Shown here one piece after another: positions 56,701 to 63,475 of a stretch of 64,000 nucleotides of DNA. Location of the stretch: assembly GCA_032622095.1 (NCBI GenBank), contig CP136068.1, positions 152,547,151 through 152,611,150 of the forward strand. Reading direction: 5' to 3'. The position numbers and the translations under genes were made by a program. The notes beneath the pieces were generated by a model. The model saw only the letters and a program-made list of their open reading frames with translations. It searched no databases and was not told the origin of the DNA. Position 1 is the stretch's first letter. Each line of letters begins with the position of its first letter. The stretch is from Siphonodentalium dalli (lineage: Eukaryota; Mollusca; Scaphopoda; Gadilida; Siphonodentaliidae).

Positions 56701-59700
56701 TATATATATAGCAATATCTTAATGTTTCAATTCTCTACATTCGAAACCGTGGGAGGAATGAAGTATACCCATAATGTGTAACGGAGATGCACACGAACGC
56801 CCCGACGGACGGACGGTCGGTCGGACGGAGGTCATTTCTATAGTCCCTCGAAAATAAGTTTTTCGGGATACAATTAATAGCAGTACCTTCATAATAAAAT
56901 CTACATATTATTCTATATATCTTGGTATTATTATGCTGTCAATGTTCTTTATGTGGCAGGTTACTTACGTCGGACTTTGCAGCCGCTGCCATTCTGATAA
57001 CGTTTGGTGCTGTCCTGGGTAAAGTTAGCGCCGTTCAGCTGTTGATTATTGCGATGATTGAGGTCGTGTTGTTTGCCGTTAATGAATGGATAATTGTTGG
57101 TATGTTCAAGGTACGTCAAAGTTTAAACAGAATGGATGAAATTCCCCTTTCCCCAATTCAAAATTTAAAAATGCAATTCATGTTTTCCCAAGCTCCATGC
57201 AGAGTTTAGTCATATGTGACCCGCCATATCAAATCCAGTCGGAAGTCGGGATTTGTTTACCCTGTGCCAATGCATTCTCTTATATATGCGAGTCGACCAT
57301 AGGTCGCCTCGCATATATAAGAGAATGCATTGGCCTAACAATTTTTTACAATTTTAATAATTTGTTCTTGTATTCTTTAACAATTTTATAATTTCACCCA
57401 TAGAGAGCCCCAGACAAACATGAGCAGACGACACTCTTCTATGTGCTTCTATATATGTGTGGGGCTCCCTGCAGGGTAATGGATGTTTTTTTTTATTTTA
57501 TGTCCTAAAAATTGTAAGAAACATTTATTTAAAAAACATGATAAAAAATTGTTAAGCCAATGCATTCTCTTATATATGCGAGTCGACCATAGGTATAGCC
57601 TCGCATATATAAGAGAATGCATTGGCTTAACAATTTATCATGTTTTTTAAATAAATGTTTCTTACAATTTTAAGGACATAAAATAAAAAAAAACATCCAT
57701 TACCCTGCAGGGAGCCCCACACATATATAAAAGCACATAGAAGAGTGTCGTCTGCTCATGTTTGTCTGGGGCTCTGTATGGGTGAAATTATAAAATTGTT
57801 AAAGAATACAAGAACAAATTATTAAAATTGTAAAAAATTGTTAGGCCAATGCATTCTCTTATATATGCGAGGCGACCTATGGTCGACTCGCATATATAAG
57901 AGAATGCATTGGCACAGGATAAAAAAAATCCCGACTTCCGACTGGATTTGATATGGCGGGTCACATATAGATAACACAATCGCAACTTATCGGCTTATCG
58001 TACTTGGCAGAAATAGTATTATTTGCGTATGCAAATCACCTAGGTTTGCAGATTGATAGATCACAAAATTGTATAGACTGGTACCCTGTCCCAACTCTGC
58101 TACTCGTTTGCTGGCCTGGGTACTAGGCTAAAAATTGTATACATTCGATGGGAATAAACATATTTCACGGATGACATCAAAACCGGAATGCACTGAATAG
58201 AACACTCGTCGTCGCGATATTTCAGACAATGTATCAAATAAAATGTTATATTATATGCATATCTTGTCCCATAAATTTATTGATTTTGTTCTATAATCAG
58301 CGACTCGGCGGATGTTTTGAGTTGACTTAGATGTAAATGCAAATATAACTTTTAAATTATTAAATTTTAAGATAGCCTATTAACCTGAGCATTTACAGAA
58401 TACATCTTCGACTAAAATTACTTATGTTTCTATATATTATCGATATTAGATCGTTGTTGTCACCGGAAATTTAATGAAAATGGCGTACAGTACCCCTTTA
58501 AATAAATTACCCGCTCACAAAAATCCATTCCCCCATTCATTCACCAGTTTAAATTATTTAGATATTATGTACAACTAAAATAAACGCGATGTCATACTTT
58601 AATAACGTGTCGCATGTATCAGGTGAAGGTCATTCTTCAGTTACCTTCACCTTTAGCAATTCCACGGTGTACTCGCTCCCCGACTCTAGAACACATTTAG
58701 CTCCCTGATTCCTGTATACGGATATATCGTAACTTAATTTATGAATCGAGCCATAAACTAATATAATAATTATATTAAATAATTATTACCATATATATAG
58801 CATGTTAACGGAACACTTAATTTTCGAGTCGCCGATTATTGTTTTATAATGACTTGATATACGGTTTTAATAACAACCTATGCCATAAAATATGATTAAA
58901 ATACTATAATTCAACACTATTGAAACATCTGTTTCTCAGAAGATGCCCACAGAGAAATAGAAAACTGCAGAAGACTCCCCCCACCCTCTCTGGCACCCAG
59001 AATGCAACAGATTTCAAACTTTTTCAATGGAAGAGGGAGAACGCTATATTTAATATATAGAGTTATTCCCCCTGCATTGAAAATAATACTGATTTTTACT
59101 TCATTCTTGATGACAAAACGCGTTGGCAACTCAACAAAAACAATATGTCCACAGTTTATTACACTGGGTAAGTTGATAATACACTGTTTTGGAACTTCCT
59201 CTTTGGCATATATTTAATTGATATAATGTAATCTGGGGGTTCGAAAATTAAGTGGGCCTTTAATCGGAAGTATTCAACAGACATCTTCGACTCAAATTAA
59301 TTGTTTTTCTGTATATTATTGCTATTAGATCGTTGTTATTACAGGGAATTTATTGAAACTGTTGTATAGTCTCACTTTAACCGGTATTTAGGCTGGTACG
59401 CAGCTTTTATAGGATAAAATTCAAATTTAATTATTTAACCCTTTACCCAACAGAAGGGCCCTGTGCCAATGCATTCTTTTATATATGCGAGTCGACCATA
59501 GGTCGCCTCGCATATATAAGAGAATGCATTGGCTTAACACATTAAAAATTATAAAATTGTTAAAGAATGTAAGAAAAATGGTAAAAAGTGTTAGGCCAAT
59601 GCATTCTCTTATATATGCGAGGCGACCTATGGTCGACTCGCATATATAAGAGAATGCATTGGCACAGGGCATAACTGTAACTATCACAATGTGGTCAAGG

Positions 59701-62700
59701 AGCCGGTTCCAATGATATCCATATTTGTATGGTTCTATTGAGACATACCGAAGATATTTTAGGCTGTTGAAGCTTTATTTGGCCGGTTTTGGCCGTTTTG
59801 TTGGGTAAAGGGTTAAAGGCCCATTTTTTTTTTATACTGCCTTGATATAAGGTTTTAATAATAATGTATGCCATAAAATATGATTAAAATACTATAATTC
59901 ATCACCATTTGAAACGTTTGTGGCTCAGAAGATGCCCATAGGGAAATAGAAAACAGCTCAAATCATAGAAAGATTCCCCTGCATGTGTCACACATATACA
60001 TATTTACATAGCCCGTCCTGTTCGGTGAGTGGTCAACTGCCAATTGGGTCACCCGTTTCATAATCCAATGACACGAAAACGACGTCACAAATTGTTGACC
60101 TAATCTGTCATAATCTCTAAAAGCGGTCAGCAGAAAAATTGGGCGTGCTTTTAAAAGTTCAGCCGGATTGCATCTGAAGCCAGTGATTTATATCGATCAC
60201 GTTATCGTTGCTAAGTGCTTGGAAATCTTTTATTGGGTTTACCTATTGTCCTGCGTGGGCGAGTCTCAAATTCTCGGCAAATTTTGTGAAAATAAATAAG
60301 GATAGCTTAGAATACACTCAGCTTTTTAAGGGAAAAATCACCAAAAAAAAAAGGTATATAAATATAAGAAATGAATGTAGTGGGTGTGTGAGTTATTGTG
60401 GGATACTACGATGTGGTCGCTGTGGACATTTAATGAGAACAGCTTCGCTGTACACACAATGTCCCCCCAACACCCACAGCGCTGTATAGCTCAATAACAC
60501 AGACCCACTATCAGTCTTATTAAAACCAGACCTAATTTTCATTACTTTCAACTTACGTGTGAGTGAGAGTTGACTGTAAGGAAACCTTGGTCTAGTTATT
60601 ACTAGACTGACCCACTATATATATATTTTTTAATAAATTAAGAAGGAACCAGTGGTTCTCCTGCCAAAGGAGGAACTTACACAATAGGTAAAGGTATAAG
60701 GGCAAACGCTATAATGAATGGCACACCGATAGTTTGGTCTAACAATCCAAACTGGGCCAACAAAGCTACACTAGCTATATTATATCTCCAGCGCAAACCG
60801 AGCCCTTCTTCTTCGGCCGATTGTGATACTCGTATAGTTCTGTGTCACAATCATGTACACACCTACATCTGTGCAGAATGCACCTCGGAAAAGACATGGG
60901 CATATATATATTCCCATTTTCTCTCCATTCAGTGTGAGTGCATACATTATTTGCAGTCGCACTTAACACCGCCTGGATCACTCCGAAATTGCATGTCCCA
61001 TTCGGCCTTCGCTGCCATTTTCTCCTCTGCAGAGCAGCATTAACACAGGGGTATACAATCTATTTTAGACCATTGCTCGGTGCTTGCGGAATGTCTCTCA
61101 AGGTTACAGTGACGTAATTATTTCCCATAGCTAACCCCACTGTTAACATATACACGTAATGGCCTGCAACCTTGAGTGTCCACGAATAGCGATAAATGAG
61201 TACATGATCACCAGGATTGGCATCTGAGCAAAGTTTCTGCATGACAAAAAATGTACCTTTAAATTTCGGATTTATAATCTAGAGCCAGAAATGCATGAAC
61301 AACATATTGACAATTTTTACATCACACCAACAAAATTCAAACGATAAGAACCAGGTGCTTTGCAATGTGACAATGTTTTGTTTGGCAGTCTGAAATTCAA
61401 TAGGAGTGATTGCATGTAAAATATGTTTGAACATCAAAACTACTATCAACCAACCATGGCCCAGAATTTTTTTAATATTCCCCTGCATCTTGGCCCAAAA
61501 TCCGTTGGAGGGCTCCCAATCGAATTACTTCACTGTAACCTCAACGTGACACGTAATAAATGGTGAATTTAGCATCCCGGCCATGTGGTGTATTATTGCG
61601 AACCAGCTGTGTTCAAAGTCATATTGATCATCTTAGAGAGTTAACGGTAATCGATAATATAAGATGACACGCATGATAGTATAAAACTATATACTCGTCG
61701 GTTGACCAACTTGAGTAAAACTTAAAGGTACTAAATCCGATTCGGTGGTCTCCATATAAACAGATTCCAACAACAACAACGACAACAACAACAACAATTG
61801 CCCAAAAATAATGCTAACCACTGTCAACTATAGTATAAAATTGCCCGAAACGTGTTATTTATCAACATAATTGTTCGACGAAATTTGCACTTATTATCAA
61901 CACAAAGCCTCTTTATTTTAGAGTTATTCATCGTCACCCGCAATTTGGTCCGAGAGCGTCGGCTCGTCGACTTTTTAGTGGGCCACCGATAAGTCTCGAT
62001 GGTGAAAAATAATAGATTTAAAAAATCGATATCTAATAACTCTGAACTTTGATAGGTGGGTTTCTCGACTCGAATAACATATTTTTTACCCCCGAATCCA
62101 AATAATTAGTAATTGAGGGGCGCTAAATCGGATTATGCTTCTTTAAAGTCATATAGTCCGGTTATTTTCAAGTTTGCCAACTTTTATAGGGTCGCTTTCA
62201 TTTAGAGTTATTTTCTTCGTGAAATAATCTTTGTTGGATTCATAAAAATGGCAGAAACATGCAGTCGAGTCACAGAGAAGGAATATATTATGGCTTTTAT
62301 GCTGAATCTATGGACTTTTATTCTCTCAGTTGAATTGGGTTAGTTTATCGCCGATAGATGCGTCCCGAATCGAGTAGTAAATATGTACAATTGAGCATAG
62401 TTCAGACGATGTTTTCTTTGGAGTGGTACGGTCGATTTGCTTGAGATTTTCGGCGATGTTAGCAGAATGCTACATTCCTCCAGTTGCCACAACATCTGAG
62501 TACTAACTTATCAGTCCCACATATACCGAAAAAGTACATAATATGTCTTTAAGTGCCATCTAAGACAATAACCTTATATACTGGCCTTTCTCACGACAGG
62601 TATCTGACGTCGGAGGGTCGATGGTCGTGCATGCTTTCGGTGCCTACTTTGGTCTCGGTGTCGCCAGAGTGATGTATATAAGTGACATTAAAGAGAGCAG

Positions 62701-62744
62701 CAAGGAGGGATCTGTGTACCACTCGGATCTGTTTGCCATGATAG
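28435..62744 (+). CDS. Rh-family ammonium/CO2 channel (5' part, 4 exons; continues beyond window)
   Basis: Exons are 28435-28609, 48542-48722, 56960-57110 and 62600-62744. Each has GT-AG borders and reading phases match across all three joins. Together they encode about the first 217 aa of a usual 430-500. Rh glycoproteins are trimeric membrane channels that conduct NH3/NH4+ and probably CO2, often in gill or excretory epithelia. Visible marks are transmembrane helix 1 with a long luminal loop, [13 protein letters not shown] into [12 protein letters not shown], then [18 protein letters not shown] with the conserved Asp, and [15 protein letters not shown] with the first pore His, followed by [14 protein letters not shown]. 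Intron phases are 1, 2 and 0, and exon 4 ends in phase 1. No following exon is visible before 64000. Which Rh paralogue (Rhag/Rhbg/Rhcg/Rhp) cannot be told. Confidence 0.92.
28669..28975. mobile_element. TTAA foldback MITE in Rh intron 1
   Basis: TTAA at 28669-28672 and 28972-28975. The arms are inverted over nearly their whole length (ACTGTATACTAAATC against GATTTAGTGTATAC; AAATGAATGAATG against CATTCATTTG). It lies 60 bp past the exon 1 donor. Confidence 0.8.
28976..29508. other. Rh intron 1 sequence, nothing recognised
   Basis: No exon or repeat copy was recognised here. Confidence 0.5.
29513..29964. mobile_element. Family D hairpin MITE, full copy
   Basis: Termini are GTGACTCGCCATAT and ATATGGCGGGTCAC. 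ATAT flanks both sides (29509-29512, 29965-29968), giving a 4-bp target duplication. Long inverted arms each contain the palindromic module. The centre keeps GAGCCCCACACATATATAG...TGGGGCTC. 452 bp. Confidence 0.85.
29969..31673. other. Rh intron 1 sequence, nothing recognised
   Basis: AT-rich intronic DNA. Short open frames (for example 30886-31134 minus) have no recognisable domain. No clear repeat copy was seen. Confidence 0.5.
31674..32135. mobile_element. TTAA MITE family A
   Basis: TTAA at both ends, AGGTACTCAATCCGATC at the left and CGGATTGAGTCCCT at the right. It is closest to the copy at 26719-27440, sharing the AATAATGCTAACCACTGTCA segment, but lacks its insert. Confidence 0.85.
32529..33066 (+). 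mobile_element. Single Helitron-like element in Rh intron 1
   Basis: The start TCTCATATATATTTTGAAG follows a host A (32528). The end is a GCCCGGAC/GTCGGGC hairpin, then CTAG (33063-33066) before a host T. It contains the same ~122-bp minisatellite as the array at 13642-16840. The 3' terminal hairpin segment is partly duplicated (near 32978-33052). Confidence 0.85.
33081..33567. mobile_element. TTAA MITE family A
   Basis: TTAA at both ends. In reverse orientation it is nearly identical over long stretches to the copy at 22573-23056. It lies 14 bp downstream of the Helitron-like element. Confidence 0.85.
33900..34177. mobile_element. Foldback element with CATATATGG hairpin centre
   Basis: Arms run inward from ACTGAGTC at the left to GACTCAGT at the right. 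Inverted pairs include CATATTGGATTC, GCGGTTTA.GTGCTACA, GAGGTGCATTCCATAT and TTTTGAATATTCCTGAT. A C-run lies at about 33931-33945. No ORF or clear target duplication was seen. Confidence 0.75.
34178..34836. other. Rh intron 1 sequence, nothing recognised
   Basis: No exon or repeat copy was recognised here. Confidence 0.5.
34841..35294. mobile_element. Family D hairpin MITE, full copy
   Basis: Termini are GTGACCCGCCATAT and ATATGGCGGGTCAC. AATT flanks both sides (34837-34840, 35295-35298). Two palindromic modules sit in the arms. 454 bp, opposite core orientation to the copy at 29513-29964. Confidence 0.88.
35299..35913. other. Rh intron 1 sequence with AAGCGCAATTATT-type repeats
   Basis: Short related motifs such as TTAAGTGCAATTATTTG and AATTGTGCTTAAGC occur near 35765-35910 and resume after the MITE at 36391-36512. 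The MITE therefore appears to have landed inside this low-complexity repeat. Confidence 0.5.
35914..36390. mobile_element. TTAA MITE family A
   Basis: TTAA at both ends, AGGTACTCAACCCG at the left and CGGGTTGAGTACCT at the right. The matched change in both termini suggests arm homogenisation. Confidence 0.85.
36391..37865. other. Rh intron 1 sequence; fragments of an unclassified repeat
   Basis: The segment near 36778-36812 (TAAATGTGAATCCAAAAGGTGA and similar) recurs near 42693-42717. Several 'GTTGCTATGGCAAC'-like stretches occur here and near 42180-42385. No exon was found. Confidence 0.4.
37866..39770. repeat. Degenerate minisatellite (GTGGCTATATGGTCATG type)
   Basis: About 1.9 kb of loosely repeated units of roughly 40-60 bp. 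They are built from GAGTGGCTATATGGTCATG, GGGTGTGG, GTATATGTATAC and variants. High divergence and variable spacing suggest age. The long minus-strand frame 38856-39332, rich in His/Ile/Pro, is a product of the repeat. Confidence 0.8.
38699..38744 (+). repeat. GT microsatellite
   Basis: About 22 uninterrupted GT units within the degenerate minisatellite. Confidence 0.95.
39771..41450. other. Rh intron 1 sequence, nothing recognised
   Basis: AT-rich intronic DNA. It includes a few words reminiscent of the 0.8-4.7 kb repeat (GGCGGCCATGTTGG near 41058) but no clear element ends or exon. Confidence 0.45.
41451..42102 (+). mobile_element. TTAA MITE family B carrying an unrelated open frame
   Basis: The left terminus is TTAT (mutated TTAA) then CAGGGGTACTGTACCCC. 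The right terminus is GTACAGTACCCCT then TTAA. The left third matches 44187-43960 in reverse (CCCGGTGACAA, ACGATCTAATAT, AGTCGA, CATAAAATGG). The centre holds an open frame absent from the related copy at 43597-44187. Confidence 0.65.
41689..41958 (+). CDS. Open frame inside family B element (function unknown)
   Basis: 89 codons open, basic. It includes [18 protein letters not shown] then [18 protein letters not shown]. The [13 protein letters not shown] stretch looks like short modules seen in transposon-associated proteins of invertebrates, but I cannot name a family. The first codon is not a confirmed ATG start and there may be splice borders. It may be an exon fragment captured by the element, or chance. 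Confidence 0.25.
   Translation: MSFIDGRSRTLLSCKQNMLPAKGRPVITDSEKGERNKSHKASSIFIGSEIVRWKRLKASIETVSNELPVLPATCVFSGEGQTMARSLKS
42500..42875. repeat. ~190-bp direct duplication
   Basis: Two units share CATGCACTGA, TGAGAACG.AAACAGG, GATATCTCAAG, GTGATAACCGCTTATTATCA and CATTGGACATTTATAT. They are separated by the 'gggggtaaatgtgaatcc' segment also seen near 36774. Confidence 0.8.
42876..43345. other. Rh intron 1 sequence, nothing recognised
   Basis: A piece near 42901-42925 (GAGGTCAAGTGACCAACC) resembles the end of the element at 12771. Otherwise no gene or element was seen. Confidence 0.45.
43597..44187. mobile_element. TTAA MITE family B, full copy
   Basis: TTAA at both ends with AGGGGTACTGTACGCC and GGCGTACAGTACCCCT termini. 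591 bp including the target duplication. The uninterrupted site in the 58805-59263 relative (around 59044-59056) shows that TTAA was duplicated. Confidence 0.9.
44353..45077 (+). mobile_element. Helitron-like element with 131-bp core repeats
   Basis: The start TCTATTATATATTTTGGAAG follows A (44352). The end is a GCCCGGAC/GTCGGGT hairpin then CTAG (45074-45077) before T. Its first 15 bases equal those of unit 3 of the 13.6-16.8 kb array. The core is a different repeat: five copies at 131-bp spacing (GATTTCGATGAAACTTGG landmarks at 44431, 44562, 44693, 44824 and 44955) rich in TGACCTTGACCTTGAA. No Rep/helicase is present. Confidence 0.88.
45126..45612. repeat. 46-bp and 75-bp tandem repeats
   Basis: CTATACTTAACAG recurs at 45151, 45197, 45243 and 45288 (46/45-bp steps), then at 45401, 45476 and 45551 (75-bp steps). 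In the later part the unit gains CAACTTTACAATATCTACAT. Copies are nearly identical. Confidence 0.95.
45614..46046 (+). repeat. 36-bp minisatellite, 12 copies
   Basis: The unit TGTACATGAATGCTTATAAG plus ATTTCTAACTTTGAGC/T is nearly perfect over 12 copies, one with a 2-base insertion. Because 36 is a multiple of three, one frame stays open and repeats [12 protein letters not shown]. No start, splice or homology evidence supports a protein. Confidence 0.95.
46047..47666. other. Rh intron 1 sequence, nothing recognised
   Basis: AT-rich DNA. A 114-codon minus-strand frame at 46838-47182 has no recognisable domain and is not called. Confidence 0.45.
47667..47850. mobile_element. Diverged paired palindromes of the shared hairpin module
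   Basis: Two palindromes (about 47668-47755 and 47782-47850) follow the GCCAATG..TTCTCTTATATATGCGA plan but with different loops (CCCACATATAGGG, CTCCAATAGGGGAG). Neither the family D nor the piggyBac-like termini are present. Confidence 0.65.
48220..48500. repeat. GAAAGTAATGGTAATG-type simple tandem repeat
   Basis: Short degenerate units with TGTATTATGTTTGAAAGTAA recur just upstream of Rh exon 2, ending about 45 bp before the acceptor. Confidence 0.8.
48542..48722 (+). CDS. Rh exon 2
   Basis: The acceptor TTTCCACAG precedes TGTTCCAAG. The exon encodes [31 protein letters not shown] and a second helix to [10 protein letters not shown]. The donor is AC|GTACGT. The FQDVHVMIF...GFGFLMTFL block is diagnostic of Rh proteins. 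Confidence 0.93.
49430..49600. repeat. Diverged copy of the PTPMT1 intron 1 repeat
   Basis: It shares AACAAGAAAACCA, AGAAATGGTAACGC, AAGATCATAT, AATATAAAATATATTGG and GAATTCCGTTAA with 9436-9560. The PTPMT1 exon 2 sequence itself is not present. Confidence 0.55.
49976..50686. mobile_element. Foldback element with ~165-bp inverted arms (Rh intron 2)
   Basis: The left arm 49976-50140 is the inverse of about 50500-50686. Shared pairs are TTGCGCTAACTG, CAATGTTTTAA, AACGTCTGA, AGTAAACATAGTCCTATCGG and CCTCAGACTGCCGAAACTG. The centre shows no gene. Confidence 0.8.
50750..50866. repeat. Copy of the repeat seen at 9446-9600
   Basis: Near-identical to 9473-9580 over TCATATATTATATACCC, AGAATATAAAATATATTGG and GAATGACCAACTCAGAATTC. 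It ends in CAACCAGCA in both places. Confidence 0.8.
51355..51514. mobile_element. Tc1/mariner-type hairpin MITE, copy 3
   Basis: CAGTAATACCCTAATTA...TAGGGTTTTACTG, TA on both sides, 160 bp. It is the most diverged of the three copies. Confidence 0.8.
51572..52055. mobile_element. TTAA MITE family A, strong foldback form
   Basis: TTAA at both ends with AGGTACTCAATCCG/CGGATTGAGTACCT. The arms are inverted almost completely, including CACGTGATCAAAACGGACAA in the left arm and its inverse in the right. Confidence 0.88.
52598..53278. mobile_element. Foldback element with ~150-bp arms (Rh intron 2)
   Basis: The left arm from GGCTGCGGACACACGTACC through CATAGTAGGTGTGACAATT, GGAGTTTGGTGACAATTGG and CGCACAATGAGT is the inverse of 53137-53278. 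The interior is unique. No ORF or clear target duplication was identified. Confidence 0.8.
54058..54139. repeat. 82-bp near-perfect palindrome
   Basis: AGAATTACTATAGAGACATA...CCTGGTCCCA, CGG, then its inverse TGGGACCAGG...TAGTAATTCT. It appears to be an inverted duplication of the end of one ~140-bp unit. Long perfect arms suggest a recent origin. Confidence 0.85.
54473..55680. repeat. 432-bp tandem repeat, nearly three copies
   Basis: Units begin near 54473, 54905 and 55350 with TTCCCCAGTTGAAGTTGGTG and run through CTTCCTAGAAGGGAAATTTA, ACTTCCCAGAAGATGAGG and a palindromic GAGGTCCCCAGAGGGTGAAT block. The first two are nearly identical; the third is shorter and rearranged. The family also occurs at 5370-5800. 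Confidence 0.85.
55681..56240. other. Rh intron 2 sequence with A/T-only tract
   Basis: An almost pure A/T stretch lies at about 56070-56170. No gene was seen. Confidence 0.5.
56520..56560. repeat. GACG microsatellite
   Basis: A GACG/GGAC run inside the HINE-like element end. A related tract lies at 56801-56828. Confidence 0.85.
56960..57110 (+). CDS. Rh exon 3
   Basis: The acceptor TGTGGCAG precedes GTTACTTACG and the donor is AAG|GTACGT. It encodes [20 protein letters not shown], then [20 protein letters not shown]. The Asp in SDF aligns with the conserved substrate-site Asp of Amt/Rh proteins. Confidence 0.93.
57216..57964. mobile_element. Family D hairpin MITE, enlarged copy (Rh intron 3)
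   Basis: Termini are GTGACCCGCCATAT and ATATGGCGGGTCAC. ATAT flanks at 57212-57215 and 57965-57968. 749 bp against ~453 for other copies: it has two cores (GAGCCCC...TGGGGCTC, in opposite orientation) around an extra central palindromic module at about 57555-57622, so the whole element is an inverted dimer. Confidence 0.85.
58155..58501. mobile_element. TTAA MITE family B, left-truncated
   Basis: The right terminus GGCGTACAGTACCCCT with TTAA, and interior matches to 43700-44187 (GATGACA.., CCGGAATGCA, ATATTATCGATATTAGATCG). The left terminus is missing. Confidence 0.7.
58805..59263. mobile_element. TTAA MITE family C, intact relative (empty sites)
   Basis: TTAA at 58805-58808 and 59260-59263, with CACTTAATTTTCGAG and TCGAAAATTAAGTGGGCCT ends. 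It aligns with 43346-45120 but lacks both insertions found there. Confidence 0.8.
59260..59381. mobile_element. TTAA MITE family B, short right fragment
   Basis: CATCTTCGACTCAAATTA, TATTAGATCGTTGTT and GTTGTATAGTCTCACT then TTAA match the family B right end. It shares its left TTAA with the preceding family C element. Confidence 0.6.
59435..59816. mobile_element. piggyBac-like MITE with two palindromic modules, copy 2
   Basis: TTAA at 59435-59438 and 59813-59816. Termini CCCTTTACCCAACAG and TTGTTGGGTAAAGGG. It is nearly identical to 7651-8041 apart from small indels. Confidence 0.88.
59813..59985. mobile_element. TTAA MITE family C, left fragment
   Basis: TTAA and AGGCCCATTTTTTT, then CTTGATATAAGGTTTTAATA, TATGATTAAAATACTATAAT and CAGAAGATGCCCA match family C. 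It begins at the same TTAA that ends the piggyBac-like MITE. Confidence 0.65.
59986..61721. other. Rh intron 3 sequence, nothing recognised
   Basis: No Rh exon, repeat copy or supported gene was found. A minus-strand stretch 61215-61060 ([20 protein letters not shown] onward) is preceded by an acceptor-like CATGCAG and reads like a small folded domain, but I could not place it. Confidence 0.4.
61722..62146. mobile_element. TTAA MITE family A, diverged
   Basis: TTAA at both ends, AGGTACTAAATCCGATTCGG at the left and a degraded right terminus. The interior keeps AATAATGCTAACCACTGTCA and the CGACTCGAATAACATATTTT segment. Confidence 0.75.
62255..62565. repeat. Interspersed repeat family F, second copy
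   Basis: It matches 7260-7530 in reverse: GCGTCCCGAATCGAG, TTGAGCATAGTTCAGACGAT, TTTTCGGCGATGTTAGCAG and ATGCTACATTCC. It ends about 35 bp before the Rh exon 4 acceptor. Confidence 0.6.
62600..62744 (+). CDS. Rh exon 4
   Basis: The acceptor CACGACAG precedes GTATCTGAC and the donor is G|GTATTT. It encodes [34 protein letters not shown] and [13 protein letters not shown]. The His in HAFGAYFGL is the first of the twin pore histidines. It ends in phase 1, so the next exon should complete a Gly codon before 'T.FLW..WPSFN'-type sequence. Confidence 0.93.
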
Positions 62745-62767
62745 GTATTTCCTTAGTATACACACTA

Positions 62768-63475
62768 TACCTTATTCGTATTTAAATTCGCGCAGTACTA
62801 TTTTTCGCTCAGTTTTGAATTCGCGCACTGGTGCGCGAATTCAAAACTGACAGAAATATCTTCGTAAATGTCTTGTATCTGATGACAGTTTCAATTCTTA
62901 ATTATCCCTAATGATACATGTGTATATATAACAGACATCCTCGAAGAAAATATACATCGAATATTACACAACTGCGTATAATGATTGCATTCTGAAGATG
63001 CGTGCTTATATGCATCCATGGTACAATTTATCATTCTGATATTTAATAAATATTTATGGGCATCCTGGAATTGAACTTGACTTGACTTGCTGACTTCAGA
63101 AAGAATCAACTCTTGGTTGTGTGTTTTAAATGACTACTTCAGATTGTTTGCATGTATAGGGTTGTGAATACAGAGGCCCGTGCACCTCCAGGATAAAATA
63201 TGTGTATACGTCTTAGATGAATTTCAACACGAAAGATCTAACCACGATTAAACGCTTTACATGTAGCATACATATGGATAATGTCGTTGAGATTAGTATC
63301 TCCGCGTGTAAATATAATTGTCTTTTTTCTATCTCAAATAACCCTCTTATTTTCCTATTTTTATTGGTATAAACTTATGATTCGTATTATTTTTCGCTCA
63401 GTTTTAAATTCGCGCACCGATGGGTGCGCGAAAAATAGTACTGCGCGAATTTAAATACGAGTAAGGTATATGAAA
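62768..63475. mobile_element. Foldback element just after Rh exon 4
   Basis: The left arm (about 62768-62845) has TATTTAAATTCGCGCAGTAC, TATTTTTCGC and a GAATTCGCGCACTGGTGCGCGAATTC-type hairpin. The right arm (about 63383-63475) carries the inverse with its own GCGCACC/GGTGCGC hairpin. The arms are ~90 bp and the interior looks unique. Confidence 0.75.

Noticed and set aside
59427-59687. Recurrent [16 protein letters not shown]-type frames in many places
   Set aside because: They are translations of the palindromic MITE module and appear on both strands.
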